Both the position numbers and the translations under genes were made by a program. The notes beneath the pieces are model-generated. The model was not told the origin of the DNA. It searched no databases and saw only the letters and a program-made list of their open reading frames with translations. DNA of 64,000 nucleotides from Dysidea avara (taxonomy: Eukaryota; Porifera; Demospongiae; Dictyoceratida; Dysideidae), in assembly GCF_963678975.1 (NCBI RefSeq), contig NC_089281.1, forward strand, positions 8,829,277 through 8,893,276, in the 5' to 3' direction. This document shows, in pieces, positions 40,045-53,000 of this stretch (position 1 is the first letter of the stretch; each line of letters begins with the position of its first letter).

Positions 40045-42014
40045 ATGGCTGCCAGAAAGACGCTCACGTTTGTGACCGGAAATCCTCGGAAACTTGAAGA
40101 GGTGCAGAACTTTAGTGGTTATATCGCTTCTGTATTATCCGTTTTGTGCAGTTATTGAATATTGTAGGTAGCAGCTTTCCTTTTGAAATCGTCTTAAAAT
40201 CAGTCGACTGTGAGTGACGTCATTTTGCGTCATTCACTCCATGTGTGTTCATCATTCACAGTACCAGAACTACAAGGAGAACCACAAGATATAGCCAAGG
40301 AGAAGTGTCTACTAGCAAGCAAGGAGGTATGAGTACAGAGAATGTTACTGTCTGCAAGCAACATTGTAGACAGTCACAAGAACACACACCCACTTGTTGC
40401 TCCAACAATTAAGCTATATAATGTTATTTGTATTGAGGCTAATGGTGTAGACCTGCAAGACCTTTTGAAATTATATTAAGAAAGCTTCAAGAGTTTAATG
40501 CTACTGAACACCAGGTACCTCTGATCCACATAATTACATATATTTCCGATTGTAAAAGTTTATTCACACAAGTGAGCATCCCTTGATGCAACATGTACAT
40601 AAATGTGGACCATCCAAATTTTTATTCTATTGCCCCACCTACCCCCACACTTAGAGTACATGCATGTAAGGCTTTTCTAGTTACAACATTGGATCTCATT
40701 TTTATGAACATTTAGGAAACATTGATGCTCAGTATACATTCCACTAATTGTTGTTACTATACATTTCTATTAGATCAAAGGACCGTTGATCATTGAGGAT
40801 ACCTGCCTGTGTTTCAATGCATTACAGGGTCTACCTGGCCCATACATGTAAGACTGTTTTTTACAAGAGTGTGTGTGAATTTTTATCTTTGTTAGCAAAT
40901 GGTTTCTGCAAAAGTTGGGCCACCAAGGTTTGTTAATATCATATGATGGGAAAATTTGGCAGGGGAGAACAGTTTTATAGATTTAATAAATAAGTAAACC
41001 CTCCTACTGTATTTCCAAATATAAAAGCTTATTTCCTTCCCAGCATTATTTCCTGCCCAGTAAACGAATAGGGCCTTAAATTATTTGAGACCATGGATAG
41101 GTGTGAGTGATACCCAGCATTCAAATTGTAGTGGAACATCATTGATTTGTAACGGCAAGCATAGAGACCTTTGTTACTCTGTTAACAAGCGTAGTGAAGG
41201 CCTAAAATGATTGGTAAACAGTTGTATGATCATATCTGCATGCATGCAGACTCGCTCTGACCACTCATACAATTACTGATAGCACTTTTATCCTTCAGAT
41301 GGTTCTAAGCTTAATACCGATAAGTTTGAGGAAACAGCAGTAGCAGCAACGGAAAGAAGTAAAGCCACTAACAGTAGACTCCACTATTAGCCTGGCCTAT
41401 ATGCATTTATTTTCCCAATGCACTGAAAAACCTCTGAAATATAATCAAGATTGGTGTTTATTTGAATGTGGCTTCTGAATTCACTATTATCCATCTCAGT
41501 ACCAATTTCTCCCACCAAACTTTCCTACAATACAGTGCTTACATATACACATCCATCCCATTGTTTCAGGACTGAATAATCTGTTGACTGCATATGAAGA
41601 CAAGAGTGCATATGCTCTGTGTACTATTGCCTACCATTCTGGACAGAGTGATAGTAGTGTAGTATTGTTTGAAGGAAAGACCATGGTGAGAAAGGATCTT
41701 CCAAGCCATGTTGATGTACTATGTTCCCATAGGGAAAAATTGTGCCGGCACGTGGGCCTAACTACTTTGGATGGGACCCGGTGTTCCAGCCTGATGGATT
41801 TGATCAGACGTATCCTTTGAGTTTAATACATATGAGTATGCCTTTGACTAAGGATTAAAGCTATGCAGAAATGGACAAGGCAATCAAAAACACCATCTCT
41901 CACAGATACAGAGCTATTAAAAGCATGAATGAATACTTTAGCTCACTGAAACGACGTACACCATCAGAAGAACCTGCTGAAGATGACAACAAAAAAAGTA
42001 AACTGGAAAAATAA
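40045..42014 (+). CDS. ITPA: Inosine triphosphate pyrophosphatase
   Basis: Cytosolic HAM1-family hydrolase converting ITP, dITP and XTP to monophosphates, cleaning the nucleotide pool. Eight exons: 40045-40117, 40168-40209, 40262-40326, 40774-40847, 40896-40927, 41570-41685, 41733-41809 and 41861-42014, total 633 nt (210 aa; human 194), phases consistent. Visible motifs: [13 protein letters not shown] (substrate loop), [63 protein letters not shown] and [14 protein letters not shown]. The extra length is a charged, lysine- and glutamate-rich tail. Several introns are only about 50 nt. An AATAAA overlaps the stop codon. The promoter is shared with ACTR2; the 3' end faces AIDA with 28 bp between stop codons, so their 3' UTRs probably overlap. 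Confidence 0.96.
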
Positions 42015-42042
42015 AAACTTTTGATATAAAATTATACATACG

Positions 42043-43871
42043 TTATCTTGTTACTGGTAATTTATTTAATGATAAAGTTAAGTGAAGATATAACGGCTTT
42101 ACTGATAAAAGGAGTAATTTCTTTTTCTTGAAATCTGTCGGTTTCTTATATCTGGAAATCGAATTGTCACAACACATACACACTTTACAATGCTGTGGCT
42201 TACATTTCGAGACATGCAGGTCCATCTTTGATTTCATCCAGTTCCATGAAACTGAAGCATCTGGTGCTCACACGAAGCTTCTTTTTGGGCTTGTAGTGTT
42301 TGAGTTCAAAAAATATTGCACCTCCTAGATGGTGAATAATGTACTTGAAAGATGTTGAGAAAGACAGCAATATCATGACAATGAAGGGTCAAGCAAAGTG
42401 TAATCCACACCTAGAAGTATGGACACCTTGAATATCATTACATTTGTCCGTGGTCCCGTTGCATACACTTTTAGATCCCTGAAAGCAGCAGCCTTGCTGT
42501 GATAAGGATCAAGTATTTATCAGAAGTCAAGTGTATCAATAACACTGCATATCTGACATTCCGAAACTACTTTTAAATGCACTGAAATAACGTATTCACA
42601 AAACACTATAACAGTAGATACAAATAATAACCCACCAAAATTTTCCTCACAATATGGTTCCCACATCCATAGGTAACATACCTACTGGTAAATCTTCCAC
42701 AGGTGTCTGAATGTGTACGTCAACATCGAACACAAAGTAGGTGATTTCTCTACTACGAGAAACAGGTGTCTGTTGTATGGGTTCACAGTCATAGGCTGTT
42801 GTGTCTATTGGAATAGAAAGTATTGATCATTGTATTGAGATTTAAACACAAGATGAAACCCCTCAATTCTTGACAAATGGGACATCCTGACAATTAAACG
42901 CTCTGATTTCAGGGGACATAGCTAACAATAGGACACTTAATAATAGTAGGTGTTAGTATTCAGGGTGGCCCTTTTGAGAGGTTCCACTGCACCATTACCT
43001 TTAACAGAAATTCTTAAAAATGGTTCAATATAATTGTGAGGGTCTTTGATACCAATTTTATGTACATGTATGATGAGGTAAGTCCGACCGCTCTCATAGG
43101 ATGGCTGGGGAAGCAAGGTACCCTGTGTGGTGTGAGGGATGGCTTGATCTTCATCGTCATCCTCATCATCAATAACAACTTCATCATTTCTGTGTGTAAA
43201 ATAAGGTGTATGTCACTTTTCTATACTGACCACTCTTAAATGTGTCATTCTGGGAGGTCAAACCTATAACTAACCAAGGCTAGAATAGCTAATCACTCCT
43301 CCATTACGAGGTATGTAAGTACAGCAATATATAGTCACGTACTTTAGTGGAATCTTGACAGGTGAACTGAATTGACATACCGCCTCCTTCCCAGCTTGTA
43401 GGGCTTCAAGAACTACAGTGCGAGGGAGTAGTACATCACTTCTTCAAAACAGATTAAACACCTACAACTCTTTATGTCCTTAAGGTCTGTGTTATCCAGC
43501 TCATTCGTGGGGTCTGCAGCTAGTTTCGCTCTGTGGTCTAGGGTAGCGGACAGTTTAGCTAACTGCCTCTATTACAACAACCAGTGCGAATAATATGTAA
43601 TTACTTTGCAGCACTGGAAATATTTCACACCTTGTTCGCTTCACTTATTGGAATATTATCCGATACAGCAGTCCGTATTGCCTTGCTTAGCCTGTAGAAA
43701 TGCGTCACCAACTGATGCGCTAGTGTTTTGTGCAGAAACAATATAGCAGTACTTTTTGTAGAGGTCTGAAGCTTCTACGGGCTGGCCCCAAGACTCGTGG
43801 TCTGCCGCCTGGCTCAAATTCGTCAGCCAAACAGTAACCAGCTTACCGACTTCTCCCCCGCCAATCGCCAT
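42043..43871 (-). CDS. AIDA: Axin interactor, dorsalization-associated protein (AIDA)
   Basis: In vertebrates AIDA binds Axin, blocks Axin-driven JNK signalling and, through its C2 domain, contacts membranes. Exons: 43753-43871, 43631-43691, 43462-43568, 43343-43441, 42999-43189, 42682-42804, 42204-42324 and 42043-42151. With these boundaries the total is 930 nt (309 aa; human 306). The N-terminal helical part has SWGQPVEASDLYKK and an acidic run VVIDDEDDDED. The C2-like part contains GTLLPQPSYESGRTYLIIHV, a GAIFFELKHYKPKKK block, and the C-terminal YKKPTDFKKKKLLLLSVK followed by PLYLHL, nearly the human sequence. Oddity: exons 3 and 4 are separated by only about 20 nt (43442-43461), yet removing this is needed to keep frame. 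The first donor (AAAAA/GTACTG) was chosen because it restores family similarity. Confidence 0.9.
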
Positions 43872-43959
43872 CACAAATAATAAAACATTACGCGCTTAGA
43901 CTGTGAGCAATTTATTCATATTATTATAGCAATTTATTATAGTCTAAGGACTCCTGTCA

Positions 43960-44296
43960 CAGGGGCGTACGGAGGGGGGTTTCCAGGGGTTTCAGGAAAC
44001 CCCTTTGGATTTTACACAGTACTTGAAACATTAAGAAATTGATACTTCAGGTTTCCAGAATCTGGACTGAATCTGTCATGCATGGAACAGGACACATTTT
44101 AAACTTTTATCTTAGTTAAATAATAGTTTCTAACATGACAGCAACACTTATAGCATTGTTCTGAATTGTGATTTTGGTGAAAAGATCGAGATACTCTAAT
44201 AGAGCAGTCAAGCAATATAAACTACTCTAATATAACAGTCACCCCAGGCTTAGCTGTAGTGGAAACCCCTTTTCAAAATTCCTGCGTACGCCCCTG
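43960..44296. mobile_element. Short relative of the CAGGGGCGTA-end element
   Basis: Ends CAGGGGCGTACG and its exact complement. It contains two copies of the TACTCTAATAGAGCAGTCA word near its right end (44192-44241). Flanks CCTGTCA and CCTGTAT hint at a 5-bp duplication CCTGT, offset by two bases on the left. It lies just upstream of AIDA. Confidence 0.75.
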
Positions 44297-44425
44297 CCTG
44301 TATATTATCAATGGCTTGCTGAGACAAACAGTTGAGACAATTTCATCTATGCTGAAACAGTTTCATGTATAAGCTACTGAGCTACATGAAACTGTCACTG
44401 ATCTAGCCAGCTCCACTGAGCATAT

Positions 44426-44830
44426 GATCAGATTTGATTTGATTTATCGGCACAATGCCATTCCTCCTTGTTGGAGTGATACAAAAACTAACTAAGCATA
44501 CAAGAATATACAAGATAAACACAAAGCAAGACAATAGCATACATTACATCACCCACACATACAAGTACACAAATAACACTGAATTACTGGCATAGTTGAC
44601 AAAAAATGGCTTTTCGCACAGCCATGAAAATCTCTAAATGAATGAAGTTCTTTAATATCAGATGGCAAGGAATTCCACAAATGAGTGGCTTTGTATCGAA
44701 AAAATCTTTGCATAAATGTTAAATTACACCTGATTGTGTTGGCAAAATAAGGAGCAGTCCTAGTGTTGTAATTGGTCATTGATGTTGGGCATTGATGTGG
44801 CTTAGCTTTACTATGACGTTGAGTGGTCCA
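44426..44830 (-). mobile_element. LINE 3' fragment
   Basis: A minus-strand frame at 44549-44779 contains FFRYKATHLWNSLPSDIK, the C-terminal signature of CR1/Jockey-type reverse transcriptases, followed on that strand by a short ATCAAATC-type tail (about 44430-44445). Strongly 5' truncated. Confidence 0.75.
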
Positions 44831-47021
44831 GTTTTAATTCAGTGAGTCATCCAGTTATGTATGACCCATACATCCAATACATGCACTGAATGCTGTATAA
44901 TAGCCGGGTTGTCAAGTGTGACAGTGTATTAGATAGGAACCAGCTATAGCCTCAGTTGTTTAATGTTTACCCATGCAATATCTGCTTTTTGCCTCAGCCT
45001 CCATGCACTTTCTAATTATAGCAATTTTTGCTTTCCAGTCCAGCAGTGCTGGAGCCATAATTGTTTATAAGTAATGATATCGTTGTCACCTATGGAAATC
45101 ATTTATCTCTACAGTGAAATTTGTATAGCTAATAAGAACACCTTGGGAAACTGTCCTGATTTTCTACATGCTAAGGGATACTTTGGGACTGTTACCAAGT
45201 GTCCAAGTTATGCAAGCCGGTGTCCTTAGTTTCAAATGTCCTGACTACGGGCACTGTAATACAACAGTTATTTATAGTTATTGATTATCTTTTCTTGACG
45301 TGCAATGCAGTGATGCTCTTCACGTGCAAAAAGAATGCTCAATGCTATTAGCTATGTGCTCAAAATGATGTCATTATTGGCATGCAGCATAACAAGCTGT
45401 GCCTAATATTAATATACCTATAGTTATGGCTCACCTTGGATTGCAGGACAGCTCACAAGGATAATTAGCATAGGGAATGTTATATATTCAGTGGTGACTG
45501 TTCTATTAGAGTATCTCAGTCTGGTGAACGTACTATACGTGTTTGTATTTCTTTTAGGGATGCTAAGCTGGTCTTGACATAGGACAAATCGTGACATAAA
45601 ATCCAAAAGTACTGATGTTTTGTGTGAAATTCACCAAAGGGAAAACATGTTTGCCAGGTTTTTTTCTAGAGCAAGTTATGTCGTGACACGTGGTATCCCT
45701 GACTTGGATTTAGAAGATAAGGGAGTGAGTGCAACATATACCCTCTGCCTCTTAAAAAGAGAACGATTATTAAAGTAGTATAGATGAATTCTATAATAAG
45801 GCATAAGCAAGTAATAAATGTAAAATTGTTTAAATTTGCCCATTATCTATATATTTTATATATATATATATATATATACCATACAACAGGAAATTTTAGT
45901 GGAAGGAAAAAAGAAAATTTCCCTACCTGACCTTAAACACACAAGAAAAAGGTGGTCTGGGCATGAGACTAGGGAACAACTACACACTTTAACTCCCTCT
46001 CTTTCACTTAATAAAGCCATAATTACTGCAATAGACAAATCTCTATTTGCCCCCCTAGCAACCTTTAAAGTATATCTCTCCCACGGATTATAGTAAGTAT
46101 GCTGGGCAATAACTGATTGATAATATCAAGATATTGTGACATTTATTGTCAAATTGTATTGTGGTATTAGCTTACACTATCATGATGGATATATAACGCT
46201 TCCATTCATGTACCATAAACTTGCTTCTTCACAACAAAGGTGCAGTATCAGTAGTACATGGCTGTTCACTTTACAATGCAACTACCAGTACTATCATGAC
46301 ACATGTGATATTGTATTTCACTATCACCCAGCACTAAGTATACTATAGGTCATAAGTAATAACAGTTTTTGACAGTTGTTAAATTTGTCAATGTTTATAA
46401 TGTTAAAATAAAATAGGTGTTTAGATGTAATTAAGATATTTCTGGACTTTCAACATTTAATCCATCAAAGCATGGATTTGCCCACCCATCCAAACACAAA
46501 AGAAAAGTGTCCTGGGCAGAGACTCTTGATTCCTGTGCACCCCCTACAATGATCAATTGATCATCTATCATTGATGTTGATGATCAATTGATCATCTATC
46601 ATTGATGTTGATGATCAATTGATCATCTATCATTGATGTTGCTTTGTTGTACTCTGAACATTAACTTCCTTTCAGCCAAGTGCTCATACAACAACAAGTC
46701 TATTATTACAACAGCTATAGCTTATTGTAATGGCTAACAATGTAACCTGAGTCTACTCAGTGACTCAGTGAGGACAGCCACACAAGACTGTACAGCCAAA
46801 GACTTCAGTACAAATAGTTCCGTGAACTTAAGAGTACTAAAAATAATAAATGGCAAATATTTTTCAAAAGGGATTTAAAAGCCTTTACTTGTTGGCAATT
46901 GGTACTGCATAGAAGTTTGGGGTTAACACAGACTGTTGAAACAAAGACTGTATTCGTTGTCAGCAAATCAAATTTTTACAATTAACCTAGACACACAATC
47001 CACAAACAGAAAAATGCACTT
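44831..47021. other. Intergenic region between AIDA and WARS1
   Basis: Contains a TA microsatellite (45855-45880), one copy of the 19-nt word (45495-45513) and the 31-bp tandem repeat. An open frame at 45836-46093 follows an acceptor-like CAACAG, but no family is recognised. Confidence 0.6.
46551..46640 (+). repeat. 31-bp tandem repeat, three copies
   Basis: Three units beginning GATCAATTGATCATCTATCA, identical as far as they go. Each contains the palindrome GATCAATTGATC. They are about 380 bp beyond the WARS1 stop codon. Confidence 0.95.
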
Positions 47022-50000
47022 CTAGAAAGAAAATTTCAAATGTCTTGGTGTCATAAATTCTTTTACTACTTCATCAGTAAGTTTCTTCCTTTGTTCTCGA
47101 TATTCCTCCACCATTTTCTGTAGCTCACCAATCAGCTCACGTTTTAGTTCACCCGTCAGCATTTTCCCTGATTCATAATCCTGAAAATAACGTGACAAAT
47201 AAAACAATAATTAACCATCACTTTTTAATTCTTCCATAAAACTGTTATGTTGTAATACCAACAGTTCATAACGACTTTATACAGTTCTTAGAAAATGGTA
47301 TTATTAGCAATGCTTTGAAGTTCAATTAAAATTGAACACCAAGAGACTACAACTCAAGTCTCTTAGTACTAATTACTAAGAAACTTGGTGTTTAATTATC
47401 ACTATATGCACACAAGAATTTATTGTTAACCACTGATATACTGAGCACGATTAGCCTAGTAGCTAGCTAGTGCATGTTCTTCTCCACCTTATACCAGAGT
47501 GCCAAGGCCAGTCATTGGTGTCTTACTTTCCTATAAAATCAGTGGACTGGATTGCCACAACATGACAAGTGACATTACAGTATAAATGCCGCTAGCTATA
47601 TGATTCCACTTTCACTTCTTTTGTACGAGGCATGGTGAAGCCAATCCATTGAGTCTCGCTTGTGGTAGTCACCTTTGACTTGCCTTAGTCTTCTAGCTGG
47701 TACGGCACCAATACAACTATATACAGCACTGTCCAAGGTACTCATGTCGCTATTTTTTGACACATTTCTCCTACTCAATACTTGTTGATAAGCAATGTGT
47801 ATCACCAGTAAAAATGCCGTCTCAGCGGCTGAGCCTTGAGAGGCCATTAAATTTTCAAGTGGAGTTTCCCGTGCAGCCTTTCATATACTCTTCACTAGCA
47901 ATGGCAGGAGGCATAGCTACAATGTTCTTTCACTGCCAGCTGACCATTTTCTAATACAGTTAGACACCAAACACAAGCGTCTTCGAGGTATAAATGCTTC
48001 ATAGGTGGTATTAGAATGATGCAATAGAAACCTCAGCGTATTGATATCTAACTATAACATAAAAAGTAATATCAAAACCAGCTTCTTACTATTTGGTAAT
48101 ACCATAGATAATAGACACCCCATACTGGATTGGAAACTTCTAAGCGCCACTTAATCTATCCGCGCTTCGCGTCCCTTTTACTGTACACAGTACCGGGGTA
48201 TATTTTATAAGAACATGTTTTGCTTACTGGTGAGTAGTAAACCTACCGCTATGGAATATAAGGTTTGGCCTATTCATAGTGGGTGTACTGATGTGTATTA
48301 GCTAGAAGTTTGACAAGCGCGAAAGGTTGATACTTGACTAAACTGGAGCAAATATACCATGAAACACATACCAGTACACGTAGCATTAGTTAGTAATAAG
48401 CATCAGCCTTAAACTAAACCTGTTCACCCCACCATTTTCACAAACAAGTTCAAATACTTTTTATACAGAAAGTGTCTATACCAGTAGTAGGCCAATCGCC
48501 ACCCAAGAAACAATCTACTAAACTTACTAGTTAAAGCAACCGAGCTGTATCCAGACAGTAAAACAGAATCTTCAAATGAAAAAGAGTGTTTGAAAACTTC
48601 AGGCGCGAAATGCGGATAGAACCGTAGTTTTGTATGGGCACTATACGTGTGCTTCCAATCCAGGTAGGGGTGTCTATTATCTATGGTAATACCATCATTC
48701 ATATTTCTTGTTTTAAACAGTACAGATCTCCTCCAAAACAAAGGGTTCAAATTAACATTTTTTAATACACTACAGTAGTTTGGTTTGTTTTGTCATATAG
48801 TAGAGGTATCAAATACAAGTGTGACCGACTGTTTTATTAGAATATTTTTAGAATATTGTATATGACTGTTGTATTAGGGTGACTGCTTAATTAGAGTACT
48901 GGCATTGGTATCTGCCCTATGTGCAGGCAATTTTAGATACCACATTCACCGCAATAACATCAGCCATAAAGCTATGATGTAAAAATGTATGTTATAACCT
49001 TATGCTATCCTACAAGTAGTGATGTGTGACATGCCTGAAAGAATACATCTAACAGCTGTGTACTGACTGACCAATAGAACACATGACATGGCACATTTTT
49101 GTAGACACACACTAAGTGATATTAAATGCATGGGAAGCTATAAATTTTCATAGCTAAGTACCAGCCATACCCATTGCATTGTTATATGATAAGTTTTAAA
49201 AAGCCAGATACATTGTTATATTGTAAAAATACAGACCTTCATGTAATTGAATGCATAGGCAGTCGATAATTTTTCTATTCCACTGCACTGTTAAATAACT
49301 TAGAGAGTCTAGGAAACTGGTAAACAACAAAAGATATGTTGTTAAATTGTGCAAAACCAGACCTTAACATTTCCATGATGGCCAACAAAACTATTGATAC
49401 ACAAGCATGGTATTGGCATCACGATACAGCTGGCCTACTTTATTCCACGGACTGGACTCACGGACTGGACTCACGGACTGGACTCATGGACTGGACTCAC
49501 GGACTGGACTCACGGACTGAGCTGGAAACAGCTTTTAACCAACAATCCAGGTATTATCTATCTCTTGCAACACTGGAGATACCACTATTGAACTACAACA
49601 GCTGGTATTGCTCTTCCTTACCAGTCATGAAAGTAGCGTGTGCACTAATTAATTAGAAGACACTTACGATACATGTGTATTAGCAGTGATATAGCATGAT
49701 AGAGGCTATTGATATAGCGTAGATGTTTTCCTTTGTTGCTTTAGCACTAACTAGTGTTACAGCTATAGAGATGGGCCAGTAATTATTCTTAGCAGGTAGC
49801 TAGGTGGCACCACCAGGCAAGGTGATTGGGCTATGCAAATAAACTGGCTCATCACTACGGCCCTAACTCTAGCTAGTGTTAAGTACTGAAGCAACAAAGG
49901 AAAGCATCTGCGCTACAACAATAACCTCTATCACGCTTTATCACTGCGAGTACACGTGTATTCTAATTAATTAGTGCATGCGCTAGTGTCTATGACTTGT

Positions 50001-53000
50001 AAGAAAGAGCAGTACCAGCAGTTGTAGCTCGATAGTGGTGTCTCCAGTGTTGCAAAAGATGGATAATGCCTGGATTACTGTTTAAAAGCTGTTTCCAGCT
50101 AAGTCCACAAGTCCAGTCCACGAGTCCAGTCCGCGAGTCCAGCCCGTGGAATAAAGTAGGCCGATACAGCAGACATGGGACCAAGTACATTTGGAAGTAC
50201 TTAGTACTTTAGAATTTTCCAAGTATAAGTACAAGTACTCTGGCAACAAACAAGAGAGTACTTAAGTAAAGTACAAGTACATTTTGTTGTGGCAAAATGT
50301 ACACTTATTCAATGTATTGTAGTATGTAAGTGTACCTAGTGGGGTTGGTACTTTCAGGTTTTTGTCAACTATTCACTCTCTTAAACACTTAAAATGCACT
50401 AACTTTAGCAGCAGCAGCATTGTTTTTATTTGCCAGAATTCTATGACATCATTAATTGTGGCTACATGATACATAGTAAGGTTAGGGAAGGCACTAGAAA
50501 AATTGTACAATGCACCTTCATGCAATTACCCACTGTGTACAAACTACGTACAATGTTTGCAGTACTTACAAGTACTTAAGTACTCAAGTACATAGCAAAG
50601 TACTTGAGTAAAAGTACAAGTACACTGGGGAAATCAAGGAAGTATTTAAGTAAAGTACAAGTACTTTCAAATCTGTACTTAAGTGTACTTAAGTATAAGT
50701 ACTCATGTACTTGGCCCCATGTCTGCGATACAGCCAGAGTATCGCAATATTGCAATATACCAAATATGGTATCGCACATCACTACCTGCTGAATATGATG
50801 TGAACATGCAGGGTTAACTAACATGTCAAAACAGGTGCAAACTATGTGGTGTAGTACTTGTCCTACCATGCAAACATTATGTAACATGAATGGCTTTAGT
50901 TTCTGACAGCAAAAAGAAATAATTTGTCGACTAGTTATATACAGCCACACTATTTGCAGTAGAGTTGCAATGGTTTGACTAACACGCAGGTGCACACTTT
51001 CTGACACTCAGGTTAATTATTTAATACCTAAAGTTATGAAAGAGAAGGTACTCGCACTAATAGAACAAGAAGAGCACACAGGGCAGCTACACAGACAAAC
51101 CAACACACATCCAATTGGCTACAAGCTGGATAGGTTCCCAAGAGTCTCATATGCTATGAAGCAATACCAGGATACCATAACTTACCATGAGCAAAAAATG
51201 CAGGACCATTTCAGTTTACACATCAATGCATAGTTATGTTACTTATAAATTTTCATACATGAATCATACGCTATCATGCAAGCAACTGTAAATGATGTGA
51301 ACATGTGGGTAACATGTGGGTAACATGTGGGTAACATGTGGGTAACATGTGGGTAACATGTGGGTAACATGTGGGTAACATGTGGGTAACATGTGGGTAA
51401 CATGTGGGTTAACTAAACAGCAGAATGGCTTGTAAGCTGAATCAATATTAGTTCCTTTCACATAGGCATAAGCAAGTGAACAAAAAGAAATGAATTTGTA
51501 CAAAACAGTATTTAAGGAAATACTATTCGCAGTAGCTATACTGCAAGCAAAGAAAAACAGGGGCACACTTCCTGACACCCTGGTAAATTATTTGTAGTTA
51601 AAGAATTGAAGTTACAAAAGTGAAGGCACTTACTCTAATAGAACACACGGCACAAACACAAGAACATAATATTGCCCTACCCATGCTTGCCCTATATCTA
51701 TCAAATCCACTACTATAATAACTTTTCCAATAGTCCATATGTTGTGAAGCAATACCATGATGCTATGAACTTATTATGAACAAGATGCACCAAAAAGGTG
51801 TATAAATATTTTTTTTAAATCATGCCACTAGCGGGATTTAAATCTGTATCCTATTCTAATCAGGTAGGTGCTGTACCAGCTGAACCATTTGTCCTGTAGT
51901 TTACAATTCAGCTGGAGCTTTTTCTACTTCGTGGCACTGTAGCAGACATGTAGAAAAGTTTGCAATAAACTTTGTGAGGTAGTCAGATGATGAGCATTAC
52001 ATAATTTGTGTTGATACATGCACAGATTGATAAATAAGTAAGTATCGTCAATTTCTGACACATGAAACAAGATGTCACTGAAAAAAAAAGTCACTATGGG
52101 CAGCAACTGTTTTCAGTTAACAGTTCTATGTGCTACCATTATGGCCATTGTCTGTGGTTTTAACAGGAATGTTTTCTCTATACCAACGCCAAAAAGCTCT
52201 GTAGTGAACAAACAAACAAAAAATAATGTGCAGCAATCTACAACAAACTTGGACATGACGAGAGCTTAATTCCACCAAAGTAGACAGACAGACAGCTTTA
52301 CTAGATGTCAACCAGTGGCATAGTAGTCATGTTTGTTTCTACGGCAAAACCAATCAGCAGCTGATTATTAAGGTACACTGTTGTGAAGCCAATCATAAAT
52401 GCAAGTATATAACATGGGTTATTGTAATTGGATTGGCTATCGGCTTGTTTTTGCATATCGGTATTGGATAGGTAACATGTGTAAACAAGCAGAGATACTC
52501 ATATACACAAACATCTATTTATGGCATTGTGCGTATCTACTGTACGTTACTCTGGTTACCAGTCAAATTATTTTGTGGGCACTGTAAGGACTTCAGGAAG
52601 AAATCGTTCCACTGTAATGCATTGCTTTTTCACCCCCATACTCATGCCCTGGCTATAAAGGTACGTACTTTAAACCATAGTCTAAATAGTTAGACACCGC
52701 AACCAATGGGAACCAAGCAATTTAGTGACCCCTCAGACCCTTAGTAGTGCCCTCGCTGTGCTTGGGACACTACAGCCTAGGGCTATCGGGTTACTACAGT
52801 GTAAACTGCTTAGTTCCCTTGGTCTTGGTGTCTAACTATTATTTGGTTATCAGCTAAAAGTCATGTCAGTGCACTTCTAGTTTCAGAAAAGTAACTTGTA
52901 CTGATGAAGTGGACTCACTAGCCCTGTGCACATTGATGTATCTTGTGATAACAAGAAAAGAGTCTTGGTAAGCAAATTATTTTTTTTGTTCTTTGGGTAC

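Noticed and set aside
45836-46093. Possible plus-strand exon or gene (85 codons, after a CAACAG acceptor)
   Set aside because: The first part translates a TA repeat, no family is recognised and no partner exon was found.
48424-48750. 108-codon frame as a transposase
   Set aside because: It overlaps the right half of a short inverted-repeat element and extends past its end; no catalytic motif is visible.
51301-51410. CRISPR-like array
   Set aside because: The units are contiguous 11-bp repeats without spacers in an animal genome; it is a simple tandem repeat.
51825-51905. Functional tRNA gene on the minus strand
   Set aside because: Internal promoter boxes are present but the cloverleaf arms do not pair well; more likely a SINE head.
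52072-52269. Small secreted-protein-like frame with a hydrophobic N-terminus
   Set aside because: It lies in WARS1 intron repeats, has no neighbour exons and no recognisable family; such frames are expected by chance.
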